Assembly (NCBI GenBank): GCA_030710605.1
Contig: CP092863.1
Coordinates: 116,626,680-116,690,679, forward strand
Reading direction: 5' to 3'
DNA length: 64,000 nt
From: Cordylochernes scorpioides
Taxonomy: Eukaryota; Arthropoda; Arachnida; Pseudoscorpiones; Chernetidae
The notes under the pieces are model-generated. The model was not told the origin of the DNA and did not search any database. It saw only the letters and a program-made list of their open reading frames with translations. Positions 63,275 to 64,000 of this stretch are shown piece after piece (position 1 is the first letter of the stretch; each line of letters opens with the position of its first letter). A program made the translations under genes and the position numbers.

Positions 63275-64000
63275 ATGGAGACGCTGGGTAGCGTGACGGA
63301 ACTTCGAAGAAGTCGACGTCTACAGGGACGTGAACCAATTCTTCAACCTTTGCCACAACGAATAGAAATGGAAGACGACCACAGACCTACTGTTAGCGGA
63401 TCCTACCTCCCTTGTCAGCGCCAACCGAGATCCTTCTACCTTTTCTGGAGATGGAAATATAAACCCTGAACAGTGGTTGAAAGAGTACGAGAGAGTGTCG
63501 AAGTACAACAGATGGGACGAGACCATGAAGCTTGTCAACGTCGTATTTTACTTGAACGGAACTGCTGGAAGGTGGTTTAATAATAACGAAGAATCACTCA
63601 ACTCGTGGAGAAGCTTTGAAGACGCATTCCGCGGTGTGTTCGGACTGCAGGAGGATTCTGCTCGACGCGCCGAGGAAGTTCTGAAGTCAAGAGCACAGAA
63701 GGCCGAGGAATCCAGCGAGTCATACATCCAGGAGATTCTTAGTCTCTGCCACCAGGTGAACCCTCGCATGGAAGAAGGTGAGATAGTTGCACACATTATA
63801 AAGGGAATTTCGGAGGACACATACCAGGTATTGGTGGCGAAAGACATACAGACAGTAGATGAGATCCTGAAGTTTTGCCGTCATCTGACAACCGTCAAGC
63901 AGCGCAGGATCGGCCGTACGAAATTCGCCAGGTTGTCAAACGTAATGCCCATTTCGTGTGTTGACGACTCAGACGACTTGGCCGGCTTAATTCGCCGCAT
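63275..64000 (+). pseudogene. Ty3/Gypsy Gag, one frame change, runs off the window
   Basis: ATG 8 bp after the LTR: METLGSVTELRRSRRLQGRE, ending with a stop at 63,469. The Gag domain itself is in the +1 frame and overlaps from about 63,364 to the window end: ANRDPSTFSGDGNINPEQWL, YNRWDETMKLVNVVFYLNGT, AGRWF, FEDAFRGVFGLQ, ESYIQEILSLCHQVNPRMEE. The pattern (F.GD....W...Y.....W......N..FYL.G.A..WF) is Retrotrans_gag, close to the type abundant in spiders and ticks. The upstream part and the domain are each in good reading, so a single indel near 63,395 is the simplest explanation. Confidence 0.7.

Overview
This is nuclear DNA from an arthropod, most likely a chelicerate. It is AT-rich, it has an intron-split animal gene with GT-AG splice sites, and nearly everything else is transposable-element sequence. 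The Ty3-type Gag at the right edge, the Copia and Jockey-like elements and a decayed gustatory-receptor-like gene all look like spider or tick genome content. The species cannot be fixed from the sequence alone.

Layout. 1-9.1 kb: no gene recognised; short non-autonomous transposons, palindromic repeats and old SINE/LINE scraps, probably an intron or upstream flank. 9.15-14.8 kb: the last six coding exons of a type I coronin (beta-propeller, Gly-rich linker, coiled coil) and a very U-rich 3' UTR; the N-terminal exon(s) are not seen. 14.9-25.4 kb: nested repeats (two SINE families with target-site duplications, MITEs, nested Helitrons) and a frameshifted Lys-rich ORF on the minus strand. 25.9-27.0 kb: a frameshifted gustatory-receptor-like ORF. 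28.1-28.4 kb: a hAT-type MITE. 29.3-33.95 kb: a young, intact Copia retrotransposon sitting inside a Helitron end. 34.3-35.3 kb: a Lys-rich ORF with an in-frame stop and a membrane segment; a paralogue lies at 62.1-62.7 kb. 35.5-40.3 kb: a Jockey-like LINE (minus) with intact ORF1, broken ORF2 and a second LINE tail inserted in it. 40.4-45.8 kb: an old Copia (minus) whose downstream LTR holds a Helitron carrying a 73-bp minisatellite. 47-48.1 kb: a mariner-type remnant. 48.6-49.5 kb: a 97-bp satellite with a three-monomer higher-order repeat. 50.5-52.2 kb: MITEs, a solo LTR, a SINE. 54.8-56.0 kb: a Helitron carrying two tRNA-Gly-like copies. 56.8-58.0 kb: an inverted pair of tandem hammerhead-ribozyme repeats. 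58.2-59.5 kb: a DD37D mariner-like transposon with an intact transposase. 59.5-60.8 kb: two Helitrons head to tail. 61.2-61.8 kb: another hammerhead palindrome and a MITE. 63.0-64.0 kb: the start of a Ty3/Gypsy element.

The most notable signal is a set of hammerhead ribozyme motifs. Copies with the full core occur in four repeat families that otherwise look unrelated (about 0.8, 2.4, 29.1/54.4/57 and 61.4 kb). All share one minimal design: CTGACGA, a stem-loop II, GAAA, and a self-complementary stem III of 4-8 nt. This is what is known from Penelope-like elements and animal retrozymes, but no Penelope reverse transcriptase is visible here. The second theme is nesting: several insertions have exact target duplications or exact A|T Helitron junctions, so their order of arrival can be read.
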